Shown one piece after another: positions 50,440-61,285 of a DNA stretch of 64,000 nt. Source of the DNA: Spirogloea muscicola (taxonomy: Eukaryota > Streptophyta > Zygnematophyceae > Spirogloeales > Spirogloeaceae); the NCBI GenBank assembly GCA_009602725.1, contig WELB01000011.1, forward strand, positions 703,785 to 767,784. The letters run 5' to 3'. How positions within the stretch are numbered: the first letter of the stretch is position 1; every line of letters begins with the position of its first letter. Below the pieces are notes generated by a model that was not told the DNA's origin, did no database searches, and saw nothing but the letters and a program-made list of their open reading frames with translations. Made by a program: the position numbers and the translations under genes.

Positions 50440-51999
50440 TGTTACGCCGTGGCTGTGGGAGGCCAGCCCAACAAAGTGTATGAGGGGCTGGGGATCCGTC
50501 GGGCTCCAGTCGCCACTCCGGCTGGCCGAGCGAGGAAGTGCCACTCACCTCTCCAGCGTGACGCGTGGCGTGGTCCGCGAAGGAAACAGCTCTTCAGCAA
50601 CGACAGCGGTGGCTGTGGGAGAAGTGGCTCTCCCAATGGAAGAAAGCGCGGCCAGATTGACTGGTGGCTGGGAAAGGCCAGCCCAATGGGGGCAAGGGCT
50701 GTGGCTGTGAGATGAATGAAGGGCTGTGAGAATGAAGTGCTTCTCCCAATGGGGGCAAGGGCTGTGAAAAGCCAGCGGTTCGAAGGGGCCAAATGACAGG
50801 GGCTCTGTGAGAGAGGCTCTTTTCTTCTGAGAGGAGCTCGCCCACAGAAAAGAGGAGCTGGCAGAAGCCAGCCAAGAAAGTATGGACAAACACCAAAGAG
50901 CCACAACAGGTGCCGGAAAGAAGGGAAATACACAGCTTAGCATCTACACAACTAGACACGACGGAACCACAGGAAGCTTAATACTCGCGGGTGAGCAACA
51001 TCAGGTCAGAGTAGCTCGAAGCTGGAAAAGATGCAGGCAGACGAGACCCGGAAGCAGCAACGATAGCACGGCCCAAAGGCTAGCCCAAAGGAATGGAGAA
51101 GGTCTGAAAGGGCCGGATGGTGCAAAAAGCAGGATACCAATCTCCAAGACGTCAGCAGCATGAAGACAACAGCAGCTTCTCCAATGTAAGGCAGGGGCTG
51201 TAGATAAGAACGTGGCTCTCCCAAAGGAGATTTTCCGTGTATTTGAAACAAACGAAGCTTTGGACTTGGCCAAATGGCCAAGTACAAAGGCAAGCACATC
51301 TGAAGACCAAAGTAATCTACAGCAGATTGACCCGCTCAGTAACCACGGGTCAAAGGGGGCAAGGGATATAACAGTCAGCCCGAAATAGTCGACAAAGTCT
51401 GAAGGAACCAAAAGTGCTGGCTCAGAGCTTGGCCGGTGGGATGAATCACGTAGTAACCACGAGATAGCCAGCCCAGAAAGAGAGGACAAGGTCCGAAGGG
51501 CCAAACGAGAGAAGTGCGCGCCCAGAGAGAAGAGGGCTGGCAAAGCCAGCCCAAAAAGAATGGATAATGTCCAAAGCCAAAGAAAGAGGTGCCGAGAAGG
51601 ACTACACCAAACACGACAACCACGACTACTAAAGGCGCCTTAAACCACACAGCTATGCAAGAGACTACAGCGGATGGGAGCTTAGTAACCCCGAGTTGGC
51701 AAGAAAGAGAAGGAACACCCCAATAATCAGAGGGCGATGATGTGAAAGCTTTTCCAAAATGGCCCGAGCCTGAACAAAAGAAGCCCGCTTCATCTGCAGG
51801 TGCAACTGGCGACGGGTGTGAATATGGTGCTCCAGAAGTTCTTCATTAGGAGGGCACTAACTGTGAACAATTGATTCTTCCAGTAGAGGACGATGGCTGT
51901 GATCGGCCGCCAGCCCAGGAAAATGAATGAACGAAGTTCGAAGTGGCCAGAAAAGTGCTGAAGCACACGGCGACCTAAGTGTCTACTGAATGCTCAATG
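50440..51999 (-). mobile_element. Retroelement debris: modules, tails and type I 3' UTR
   Basis: Mostly reverse-orientation modules near 50452, 50668, 50757, 50862, 51529 and 51893. Minus-strand tail S-Y-S-D-L-M-L-L-T-R-E-Y lies at about 50985-51030, L-S-R-G-Y-Y near 51445-51470, and a type I 3' UTR at 51235-51354. The modules begin about 75 bp upstream of the more distal in-frame UGPase Met, so the UGPase promoter abuts or overlaps repeat sequence. Confidence 0.65.
51235..51354 (-). repeat. Retroelement 3' UTR, type I, copy 3 (reverse)
   Basis: On the minus strand: TTGACCCGTGGTTACTGAGC through the GATGTGCTTGCCTTTGTAC block to AAATACACGG. Confidence 0.85.
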
Positions 52000-52330
52000 C
52001 CCCCTGTTTAGCAGCCGCAGGTTGGCGAAAGTAGTCTTCACTCCAGGTAGCGGGTCCCCTGTCTATAGCCAGAGGCTGCAGCCAAAGCACGACCAGCACG
52101 CAGATGAAGCGCGTGTGCCATTGACCGCTGCAGGGATATTGACAGGCGCATGATACACCTGAGCGTGCCACGATGAGATCGGCCTGCCCATCTTGAGAAC
52201 GTGGGGAGACTGCGTTTCGCGCGAGCCGATGCAGGAGCTCGAGCCACCAAGCACAGTGAAAGGAACGAAACAAGCTCATTTGTCGATTTCATCCTTCCTT
52301 CTAGTGAGCTAGCTGCTGTTATTCCCAATT
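52000..52330 (-). pseudogene. Degenerate retroelement C-terminus
   Basis: The minus strand keeps M-R-L-S-I-S-L-Q-R-S-M-A-H-A-L-H-L-R-A-G-R followed by A-L-A-A-A-S-G-Y-R-Q-G, with frame breaks upstream. Same family as 17650-18900. Confidence 0.6.
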
Positions 52331-52429
52331 ATGTGGCTGCGTAAGTAAGGGTTACTGACCGGCCAGACTTAGCGTTTCCTTGGTTTCTTGTGTGCTATTT
52401 GCTTTCAGTTTCTTCTGGACCTTGTCATC

Positions 52430-52930
52430 AATTGTGGGCTGGCCCCTTCGGTGGAGTGCCGCCTTCCCTGCAACGAGCTACTCCGGCCTGATGTTGCTCA
52501 GTCGAGGGTACTGAGCTTCCCTAGTGCGTTGTCGTGTTTGGTAGTGTAGTCCTTTTTCGGCACCTCTTTCTTTGGCTTTGGACATTGTCCAGTCTTTTTG
52601 CTGGCTTTGCCAGCCCTCTTCTCTATGGGCGAGCACTTCTTTTGCAACCCTTGCCTACTCTGGATGAGCTGCTTGTTCTTTCTGTACTGGCTCGCATTCC
52701 AGACCAGTGGCCACTTGAGTTGCTGAGGGCTTTAGCGCTTCTCTGGCCCCTTCAATCCTTTTTCGTATGGGCTGGCCAAGCACAGCCATCGCCTCCACCG
52801 GATCCATCTGCTTTCATACCATCGCTCCTTTGGGAAAAGCGCTCAAATAAGATCGGGCTGGCTTTCCACAAACCCTCGGCACCTTTGCAAGAGCTACTGC
52901 TTCTTCTAAGAAAACATCTTTGCTTTTCCG
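52430..52930 (+). mobile_element. Forward modules and retroelement tail
   Basis: Tail Y-S-G-L-M-L-L-S-R-G-Y-stop at about 52478-52513. Modules near 52437, 52599 (GGCTGGCTTTGCCAGCC, a perfect hairpin), 52768 and 52857. Confidence 0.6.
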
Positions 52931-53655
52931 CCAGTATGGACCAGTTTACTTCCCCCAATTTCCACCAGCTCCTGAAGGTGCCATGTGGCAGCCACCACGG
53001 CTTCCCCAGACTCCTTGGCCACCTTGGCCTACTGGGGGAGGGATACTCCAGATTTGCTAATCAGCGTGCTTGCATTCCCGAAGTCAGGCTACCCGCTTAC
53101 ATGGCCGTGCTCCAGCTCCCCAAATGAGTCTGTCCAACTCGTGTATGCTCATTGCTGTGAGCTCTCCTCCAGCCTTGCTTTTGGCCTGTATCCTTTGAAA
53201 AGGCCTGTGGTTTTGGTGTAGACCCATCGCTTTCAATCCTCTGCGTTTCGTTTGCATAGACAGAGATTTAGCTCGGCTTGGCCCCCTTTTTAACACAGGC
53301 GCATTGCACATCTTTGCTTTCCAAAATCCAGCGCCACCTCCACCACACTCCCGCTACTCTGTCCTGGCATCTTATTCAGTCCACTTTATCCTGAGTTCTC
53401 CGGCTGCCGCCGCCACATCAGGAGGGGCCTCCAAGCTGCTGCAAGACCTCCAAAGGGGGCTGTCCACTAGCCCTCACGCCCAGCGCTGGCGCTCTCCTAA
53501 TGCACAGCTCTCCTAGTCTCATGAATGCAGTATTTAAAACGATGTCAATTGGACACTACGCACCTTGTGTATCAAATGCCAGCTGCAGCATTGAGAGCAG
53601 TCAAAAGCAAGTTGCTTGTACCAACATGAGATGAGGCACTCCTCCAGGCATAACA

Positions 53656-53682
53656 TGCATACATGCATACATGCAGTCTAAC
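53656..53682. repeat. CATACATG octamer microsatellite
   Basis: Three consecutive GCATACAT units. Confidence 0.85.
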
Positions 53683-54149
53683 TGTGGACAAGCAGTCACG
53701 ATGACAACAAGCTCACTACTTCTCCCAAGTAACACCTCAAGAATTGGACAGGCGAAGGCATAAAGCACACGCTATGGGGCCAAGAATTGTGTCGGTATGC
53801 ACACTTTCAGCTGTTGCAGCAACATCTATCTAATGCCGCATCCCAAGTCTGAAGGAGACAATTAAATCTGCAAATACCGAATGTTCGAACGAGATGCAAG
53901 AGTTAGAAAGCTGCACTGATGAAAGCCAAGCTACGAAGCAGAAAGAGTGCGACCAGTCAAGATTAGATCCAGTCACAGTGCTATATGCACGGAATGGCCA
54001 CCATTGACGGATTGGGGCGCAAGGTTATAAGAATGCCTGCTCTGCACACTCATACCTGCGGAACCTGAATGGCCATGCCTTTGAGAGCAGATCGACCGTG
54101 CGCAGGCTGTCTAGCGCAGATTGTTAAACACCTCGATGTTTATGTGCTA

Positions 54150-54372
54150 ACACAGTGTCAAGCATAAATACTTTCCATTCAGCCTCCTTGATCTTCCGCA
54201 GAGGGGCTCATTCTGAAGCAGCTCAAACTCTAAGTTGTGTATGGCAATGCACCACAATGTCTAACAATCTGTGCTAGACCACACGGTGTCAAGCATAAAT
54301 AGTCTCCCTTCGGCCTCCTTAGTCTTCCTCAGAAGGGCTCATTCTGAAGTAGCTACACCTCTAGATTGCGTG
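54150..54372. repeat. Diverged direct duplication (~132 bp spacing)
   Basis: GTGTCAAGCATAAATA…CAGCCTCCTTGATCTTCC…GGGCTCATTCTGAAG at 54152-54240 recurs with substitutions at 54284-54372. Confidence 0.8.
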
Positions 54373-54592
54373 TGCCACACGTCCTTGAACAAGTATCTCT
54401 TGCCCTCCTTGATAGCGGATCCTGCCCACGTCAACACCTCCCAATAAGGAGCCCAAGTTGGAGGTCTCATGAATCATAGGAACCTCATGGCTTCTTACAC
54501 ACTAGCCACACAAGAGCACGCCAAGCTCCATGTAGAGTAGTCCTTTCAATCGGTAGAATTGACAAGCTACCTCTTCATTCCCTTTCCTTGCT

Positions 54593-55985
54593 TCATATGC
54601 ATCCAACAAGATGCCGCCTCAAACTTTGAACCACGACTTCAGGCGAGCTTAGCTGTGGGAGGTGACCCTGGGTCTGGAGTATCTCCACCACGCTTCTTCC
54701 CCCAAGTGTCATGTGCAAATACTCGGCAACAACAACCGGCACAGCCATGTCATTGTTGCTCTGCAAAATGTGGCAGGGCACCGTGACCAGAGGTAGTAAT
54801 CTCTTCAAATCGCTCTGTTGCAGAAGAGAGCAGCAATTGCGCAGCATTAGACAAGTGCGCAAACATGCAGCACTCTGCATCATGAATGTCCCCAACCGGA
54901 CTCCAGCTTTGAACGCTGATGGATCCAGAATGACAACGTCCAGTGGTGGATATAGACGTCTCTCATCAGGCTGCTGCAGTTCTTTTTCTCTTGCCAAAGG
55001 ATGTGGTGGGGTGGTCAGCAGGCCAAAAGTCAGGAATGACAAGCGAATCAACTTGAAAGGCTGTCCATGATGCCTGCTGATGACAGCAGGCCACGTCATG
55101 TGCACCTGGAAGATGGTCTTAGCCACACTTAAAGCAATGTCAGGTCTGATGCTGAAGACAGTGCGACTGAATTCTTGCACGGCATTGGACTCAATATCGG
55201 CTCCAACTGCCAGCGGTGCAAACCCTGATACCCAAGCCTTGAAATTCTGCTGCATAGCCTCGAAGAGCCCATTCAAGTCCTCCTGCTCAAAGCCCCCAAA
55301 GTAGTCCTTGTCATTCAGGTATCTGTTGCACAGGCGAATGCAACACATTAGCGCAGGCAAATTACATAAGAACGCTGATGACTCGTGCAGGCAATTGGTG
55401 AGGGGTCAAGCGAGATCATTAAAGACTTTCTTGCGCCTGTGAAATTTCTGTTAAAAGAAAGCACAGCGGGCGCTCAAAGGTCCTTCATTACTGTGACCAC
55501 AGCTTTGTCAGCACATTACCTTTGTGCAAGGTGGACTCGTACGAGAAATTGCAAGATCAATACATGCTAGACCTCTCTGAGCAACTTGATAATTGCAAAT
55601 ATACTGTACGGAGAGTCCACCTTGGAGATGCAGAGATCATGATAATCTTCTCGAAGACCTCGGGACGCTCGATAGAGGCCAGACAGCCGATCATGCCGGA
55701 CACGGAGTGACCAACATAGATGCAGCTCTCCACGTCGAGCTCGTCGAGGATGGCGAGCAGGTCGTCGGCATAGGCATGCAGCGTGGCGTAGCGCCTGAAC
55801 GAGAAGTTCTCGGGATTGGTGGAGCCAGCCCCCATGAGGTCGAAGAGGATGAGGCGGTAGTCATCGACGAGGTGCGGGATGATGTGCTGCCAGGAGGAGG
55901 AGTCGCTGCCGAAGCCATGCGAGAGGACGACGAGCTTCTCCCCGGAGCCGACCACCCGCAGATTGTGCTGGTCCAGGACGGACAT
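54593..55985 (-). CDS. KAI2/D14-like alpha/beta hydrolase
   Basis: Three exons in phase: 55621-55985, 55106-55322, 54593-54814; 267 aa, matching KAI2/D14 length. Seen: [13 protein letters not shown] oxyanion region, nucleophile elbow G-H-S94-V-S-G-M-I-G, [10 protein letters not shown] lid helix, N-N-D216-M-A-V-P and G-H245-L-P-Q-L-S-S-P. The catalytic triad spacing equals that of plant KAI2 (karrikin/KL receptor) and D14 (strigolactone receptor), and also bacterial RsbQ. Receptor versus plain hydrolase function cannot be told from sequence. The lid reads [11 protein letters not shown], the KAI2-like form. Start Met 55985 gives the family N-terminus. A 12-bp tandem repeat lies just upstream. 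Confidence 0.92.
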
Positions 55986-55989
55986 GGAG

Positions 55990-56085
55990 GCGGCGCCGCC
56001 GTCGCCGCCGCCGCCGCCNCCGCGGTCGCCGCCGCGGTCGCCGCCGCGGTCGCCGCCGCGATCGCCGCCGCGGCGGCAGAGGCTG
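55990..56085. repeat. GC-rich 12-bp tandem repeat upstream of hydrolase
   Basis: GCCGCC run followed by about five units of CGGTCGCCGCCG with one CGATCG variant. A single N at 56019 suggests copy-number uncertainty. Confidence 0.85.
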
Positions 56086-56204
56086 ACAACGACGGCGGCA
56101 AAGACGGCGGCGGCGGCGCACAGGATCGCGGGGGGGGTCGGGCGTGCCGGTGAGGGCGTCAGATGTCGGCCGGCCAGTGCACACGGCGCCCGGGCGAAAA
56201 AGAA

Positions 56205-56620
56205 GTAAGTGCGGCCAGATTGACTGGTGGCTGGGAAAGGCCAACCCAAATGAAACAATGTCTGAAGGAGCCGGAGTGCGAAGGACTAGAACTAAGACAT
56301 CAGCCAGGAGATGGAAGTTCTTGATAGAAGAAGCGCGGCCAGATTTGACTGGTAGCTGGGAAAGGCCAGCCCAAAGGAATGGACAAGGTCTGAGGGAGCC
56401 TGAGTGCGAACACTTGAGTAGATAGCCGGCGGAAAGACGTCGCCCTGACGGAAGCCGGAGGCCGCCGCCAAAGCTCGGCCTGCGCGCAAGTGAACCGCGG
56501 GCGAAAGGAATGGAAGTGTGTTTCGAGTGGTGGAGTACCTGAGCGGTCAAGTACAAAGAAGGCGCGCGGGGCGCATGAAAGCAAAGGCCAATTTTAGCCA
56601 ATACGTTGTTCAGGCAGAGC
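56205..56620 (-). mobile_element. Reverse modules and degenerate retroelement C-terminus
   Basis: Modules near 56229 and 56352. The minus strand shows R-A-G-R-A-L-A-A-A-S-G-F-R-Q-G-D-V-F at about 56490-56440. Confidence 0.6.
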
Positions 56621-56669
56621 CTAGTGCACACTAAACAAGGCTACAGAAGAGAGAAGGCTCGCGGGGCGC

Positions 56670-56990
56670 ATATGGTGACTAAGGTGACATTAGTACCCAC
56701 GGGTGAGCGGTACAAAGGCAAGGGGGCCAGGGCAGCCAGCCTGGGCGCAGCTGGCCCCCTCTCCTTGCTCACCCAGCTCGCCCGCCACGCCATCGCCCGT
56801 CGCTTCCATGGGGAGCCGGTGGACTTTCCTGCAGCCGGGTCGCTAGCGCAGGTGTACCGGATGCGCTTGGCCGTCTCGCTGCAGCGGGCGATGGCCCGCG
56901 CGCTGCACCTGCGGGCCGGCAGAATAGAAGGTGCTCGCCCATTGAGAAGAGGGGCTGGCAAAGCCAACCCAAAAAGAATGGACAATGTTC
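56670..56990 (+). pseudogene. Degenerate retroelement C-terminus (forward)
   Basis: Forward frame keeps Q-L-A-R-H-A-I-A-R-R-F, A-A-G-S-L-A-Q-V-Y-R-M-R-L-A-V-S-L-Q-R and A-R-A-L-H-L-R-A-G-R, then breaks into a reverse module (56952). An antiparallel L-T-R-G-Y-stop tail abuts on the left (about 56685-56710, minus). Confidence 0.65.
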
Positions 56991-57068
56991 AAAGCCAAAG
57001 AAAGAGGTGCTGAAAAAGGACTACACTACAAAGTGCAAGATGGTGCAGAGGGAGATGCAGATGGCTGC

Positions 57069-57370
57069 TCAGTATCCACGTGTGAGCAACAGCAGATCAG
57101 AGTAACTCGGAGCAGGAGAAGCGGCACTTTGCCGAGACCCGGAAGCAGCAGCCATAGCACGGCCAGCCCGCGCGTGGACCGCATGAGCCAAAGAGCGCTG
57201 CAGCGAGACCGCCAGCCTCATCCGAAAGACCTGCGAGAGGGAGCCAGCAGCATTGAAGCCTGGCGAACCCTGCCGCCGCTCGATGGCCTCCCGTGCAAGC
57301 CGCTGGAGGAGATCCAACCAGCCACTGCCAAATGCCCCGTGTACGTCAATGGCCAGTGCCGCGAAGGCAT
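57069..57370 (-). pseudogene. Retroelement C-terminus, intact to stop codon (reverse)
   Basis: Minus frame reads A-F-G-S-G-W-L-D-L-L-Q-R-L-A-R-E-A, then A-G-S-L-S-Q-V-F-R-M-R-L-A-V-S-L-Q-R, and ends S-Y-S-D-L-L-L-L-T-R-G-Y-stop at 57069. 5'-truncated. The forward copy at 57371 begins within its upstream part. Confidence 0.7.
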
Positions 57371-58310
57371 CGCCTGGAGGGTGGTCAGAGTACTTGCGCT
57401 CCTTACTCCGAGGCAGAGCCCTCGCTGCTGCCTCTGGCTCTGGCCAGGGGACCCACTTCCAGGAGCCTAGCGTATCTGACCTTAGGCTGCTTAGCAGGGG
57501 TTACTGAGTGATCTGTAGCTGCCTTCTTTCTGTGTGCTTGTTTTTCTTAGCGCTTCCCCTGGCCCCCTTCTCGTCCTTTGTCGATTCTTTTTTGGGCTGG
57601 CTTTTCCAGCCCGTATTCTCAATGGGCGAGCACTTTCTCCGCCCCGCCTGGCCTTCACGCGCGGGGAGCCATGCGCGTGAGTCCGCGGCGGCGCAGGCCA
57701 CATGGCCAGGAGAGGCGCCCCGTCGCAGTGGCGGCCCATCGACCGGGAAGCTCATTCCTGGACTTCCGTCTCAGTGGCGGCCCATTGACACAATAGAATC
57801 AAGACGCTCTTCCAAGCTTTTCTTTTCGGGCTGGCTTTTCACAGCCCTTGCCCCCATTGGAAGTGCCACTTCCCTCTTGTGGGTTCTGATGTCACCTTAG
57901 GCACCTTAGTGTAGGTGTCCGTACTATGTAGCCATGTTTCGTTTGCCCTAGATTCTGCCTGAACAATGTATTGGCTTGAACTGGCCTCCATTTCATTTCA
58001 TGCGCCCCGCGCGCCTCTCTCTCTTCCTAAGGGCTGTGAGTGGGACCCACTTCCAGGACCCTAGCCTCTCTGATTTGCGGCTGCTTAGCAGGGGTTACGG
58101 AGTAATTTGTAGCTGCTTTCTTTCTTTGTGTGCTTTGGTTTCTTAGCGCTTCCTCTGGCTTCCTCTGGCCCCCTTCTCGTTCTTTGTTCATTCTTTTTTG
58201 GGCTGGCTTGTCCAGCCCCTATCCTCAATGGGCGAGCCCTTTCTTCTGTGAGTGGCTTTCACAGCCGTTGCCTCCTGTTATTTCCGTCGTGGGGCAGTGC
58301 GATTGCTTGC
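57371..58310 (+). mobile_element. Two forward retroelement tails with type II 3' UTRs and modules
   Basis: First tail: A-L-A-A-A-S-G-S-G-Q-G then S-V-S-D-L-R-L-L-S-R-G-Y-stop at 57507. Second: L-S-D-L-R-L-L-S-R-G-Y near 58067-58099. Each is followed by the type II 3' UTR (GTAGCTGC-TTTCTTTCTGTGTG-CTTAGCGCTTCC-GGCCCCCTTCTCGT) and a module (57596, 58201). A further module is at 57828. Confidence 0.75.
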
Positions 58311-58520
58311 TAGACGAGAGAAGGCGTGCGCCCTCAGCTGCCAGTCGCCGGCCGCTGGCGCCGCTGCCGCCGACACGAGCGAATTGCCGGTGAAGGGCTG
58401 GGCCCAGTACCTACATTGCTATACCGTCAAATCAGGGCCCCCCGCATCGCCTTCAAATATCAGCAGCCGCGTTCTTCTCCTGCATTCGAGAGCGGGCGAC
58501 TGGCGCCCCCGTAAGCAAGC

Positions 58521-61285
58521 ATGGCTGCCGAGCTGCTCGCCGAGGTGGCCTTCTCAGCGGAGGAGAAGGCGGTAGCTGCGCCGCCAGCGCCGCCGCCGTC
58601 GCTGCATCGCTCAGAGGACCGCATAGCCTCGTTTCGAGCCGAGGTAAGGGCTCCAAGAATCTCCGCCAAGATGTATTCCACATGATAGCTTCACTGCTAG
58701 CTGAATGAGGCGGTCATGTGGAGTATCGAGCACGAAGACCTCCTTCACGTATGCTGTGTACATTATATCCGCTTCCTCTCAGTCACTTTGCAACGTGTCT
58801 TACCGGCAGGCACGAGTTGGGATGGGGCAGCTGATAAATGAGGGTCTATCTTGGAACTATGTCCAATGCTGCCTGCTCGTAAGAGGATGTCCTACCTGCA
58901 GCTGACGCTAGCACGCCTGCAATGCAGCTGTCCAGGGACAGAATTCAGCTGGCGGCGCTGCAGGCCCTCGCATGGGATGGCATCCCAGAGGATGGCAGCC
59001 TCCGATCCACTGTATGGAAGGCAAGTGTCGAACAACCTCACACTGCAGCAGCTATCTGTCCTCGCTTGTACGCACAATAGTTCCGTTAAAGAGCTTGACA
59101 ATGGCTCCTGTATGTGGCAACAGCTCTCTGGGTCTTGACTACATGGACTGAGTGTGCGCGTTTTGTACTAATGTCAAGCAATGGCTTAAGTAACAGCATG
59201 GATAGGTGCAGGCTCGGCCCTGCCGGGCCGGCCAGCTTCTCTTGCACTGCTTGCTTCTGACGTGGCAGCTTCTGCGGCAGTAGTTGCTGCTGCGCTACCT
59301 GCCTGTGCAAAGGGAGGCCTGGACTGCCGAGCTGAGGAAGAAGCGGGCCGAGTATGCCCAGTTTCAGGCAGAGCTGATGATGAACCCTGTGAGAAGCTGA
59401 ACTCGGCCTTCTAAGCTGCAGCAAAGCACTTCTCTGTAGCAAAGGAGGAGGTCAGCTATTGCACAGAAGTGGTGGCAGTAGCTAATAGCAGCTTTCAGGT
59501 TGTGACATGTGCAAGTTTGTTGAGGTCTTGTTGCTGTGCTCCGTGGTCCTGTCAATCTCAATCTTGGGAGGTAGTACTAATCTCAAGACCGACATATATT
59601 AGCTGTGCCCACAGTCAGAAATCTCTCGGAGGAGAGCTGAGGAAGGTGGAGCAGAGCGGGACAGTGGAACAGAGGAGGTGGAAGGAGCGCTCCGGAGGCT
59701 AGATGTTTCTAACGATGATCACCCGCTCAGCACGGGGACAACGTCCGTCTGGCACAAGTTCTTTCAGGCATGCCCTGGAAGCTAAATTCCTAATAGCCGC
59801 TTGATTGGCTAGTTAAACGCTTTGCGGCAGCCTGCACAAGCTGATTGTATCCATGCTTATGCAAGCACTAGATGTAGCCAGCAAGATGTGCCTCCCTTTG
59901 TAAGTCAGCCAAGCAGCACTTGAGACTAGTGATTCTATAGTGTGTGGTTCTGCAGGGCTGGTGAGAAGCTTTAGCTTAGGTTTGCCAAGCCTGATACTAG
60001 CCGAGTCGTGCCTGCGTGCAGGACAATGAGCTTGTGGAGCAAATCGAGAGGGATGTATTGCGGACACATCCTGACATGCACTTCTTTAACAGCGGCGACA
60101 GTAATGCTGAGGCCAACAAGGCATCTTTGCGTCGGTCGCTCTTCATCTATGCAAAGCTCAACCCTGGCATCCAGTATGTTCAAGGCATGAATGAGGTGCT
60201 TGCACCACTGCTATATGTCTTCAGGACAGATCCAGACCCCTCCATCTCTGTGAGTGCTGGCCCGGAAGTCATTTTATTGAGAAAAACTATCCTCAACACT
60301 CCAACAGTAACAAATGTAGACATGTCCTATGTACACAATTTCATGAACACGTTGCTTGTATCCCCGGCCCGAAGTCCCCAATTTCTTGACCTACAGCTAG
60401 CTCTTACACAGGGCAGGCGCTAGGTCCGGTATTTTAGTGACATATAGTAGAGGTTCACCTATAGCGAGGTCAAAGTGGTGCTTGTCTTACTTCTGCAGCA
60501 TTCTGGTCGTGATGGCATTTGTCTTCAGGAACATGCAGAAGCAGATTCTTTCTTCTGCTTTGTAGCTTTGTTGGCGGAGTTTCGGGACCACTTTGTGCAA
60601 AAGTTGGACAACAGTGTTGTTGGTATCAAAGCCACTCTCTCACGCCTTTCCTTGCTCCTGAGAAACAATGATGAGGAGCTCTGGCAACACCTTGAAGAAC
60701 ACAAGGTACAGCTCTCTGCGACAAGATATGGGGGACGTTTCAGGCACCATCCTCACATAGTCAGAATGGCTTTTACAGGCACAGAATGAGAGATGTTTGT
60801 GCTGAGCACGGTCTTGCAAAGTTGGCCCAAAGCTTGTTGTTGTTCAGTATCGGAGTTCTATTCACTCATCGTACTACTTTGTCTCCAGGTCGACCCGCAC
60901 TTCTATGCATTTCGGTGGATCACCCTGCTCCTCACTCAAGAGTTCAGCTTTGAAGACAGCCTTCGCTTGTGGGACTCGCTTTTGAGCAGTGAAAAGGGGC
61001 CTATGGTGAGTAGCACAAAAGAGCAACACAAACAGTTAGTAACAGAGATGAGTTGTCGAAGCTGCCTGGAAGTAATCTTGCAAAGGTACAGTGAGTCTTG
61101 CCCTGCTCAAGATCACCTTGTATACTGGACAGGACACTCTTCTGCACATTTGCTGCGCGATGTTGCTGTGCATACGCTCAAGGCTGCTGGCAGGAGACTT
61201 CACCACCAACCTCAAGCTCCTACAACACTACCCTCGGATCAGCATCCAGACTATCATCGAAGCAGCACGACAGATCAGAACGTGA
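58521..61285 (+). CDS. TBC-domain Rab GTPase-activating protein, TBC1D13-like
   Basis: Eight exons in phase: 58521-58643, 58928-59020, 59284-59388, 59615-59767, 60022-60249, 60529-60705, 60889-61005, 61133-61285; 382 aa. Accelerates GTP hydrolysis by a Rab GTPase in membrane traffic. Seen: D-G-I-P-E-D-G-S-L-R-S-T-V-W-K, R-Y-L-P-V-Q-R-E-A-W, D-H-P-L-S, arginine-finger motif I-E-R-D-V-L-R, F-I-Y-A-K-L-N-P-G-I-Q-Y-V-Q-G-M-N-E with the glutamine finger, E-H-A-E-A-D-S-F-F-C-F, F-Y-A-F-R-W-I-T-L-L-L-T-Q-E-F and L-L-A-G-D-F-T-T-N. This order and the HAEAD(S/T)FFCF block place it with TBC1D13. Introns 2 and 4 have GC donors. An acidic insert in exon 4 precedes D-H-P-L. Start is the first Met after a GC-rich leader. 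Confidence 0.95.

Larger units (their letters stand above)
52931..54592. other. Spacer with small repeats
   Basis: No gene recognised; short ORFs have no domain. Contains a CATACATG microsatellite (53656-53682) and a direct duplication (54150-54372). Likely includes the 3' UTR of the hydrolase gene at its right end. Confidence 0.45.
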
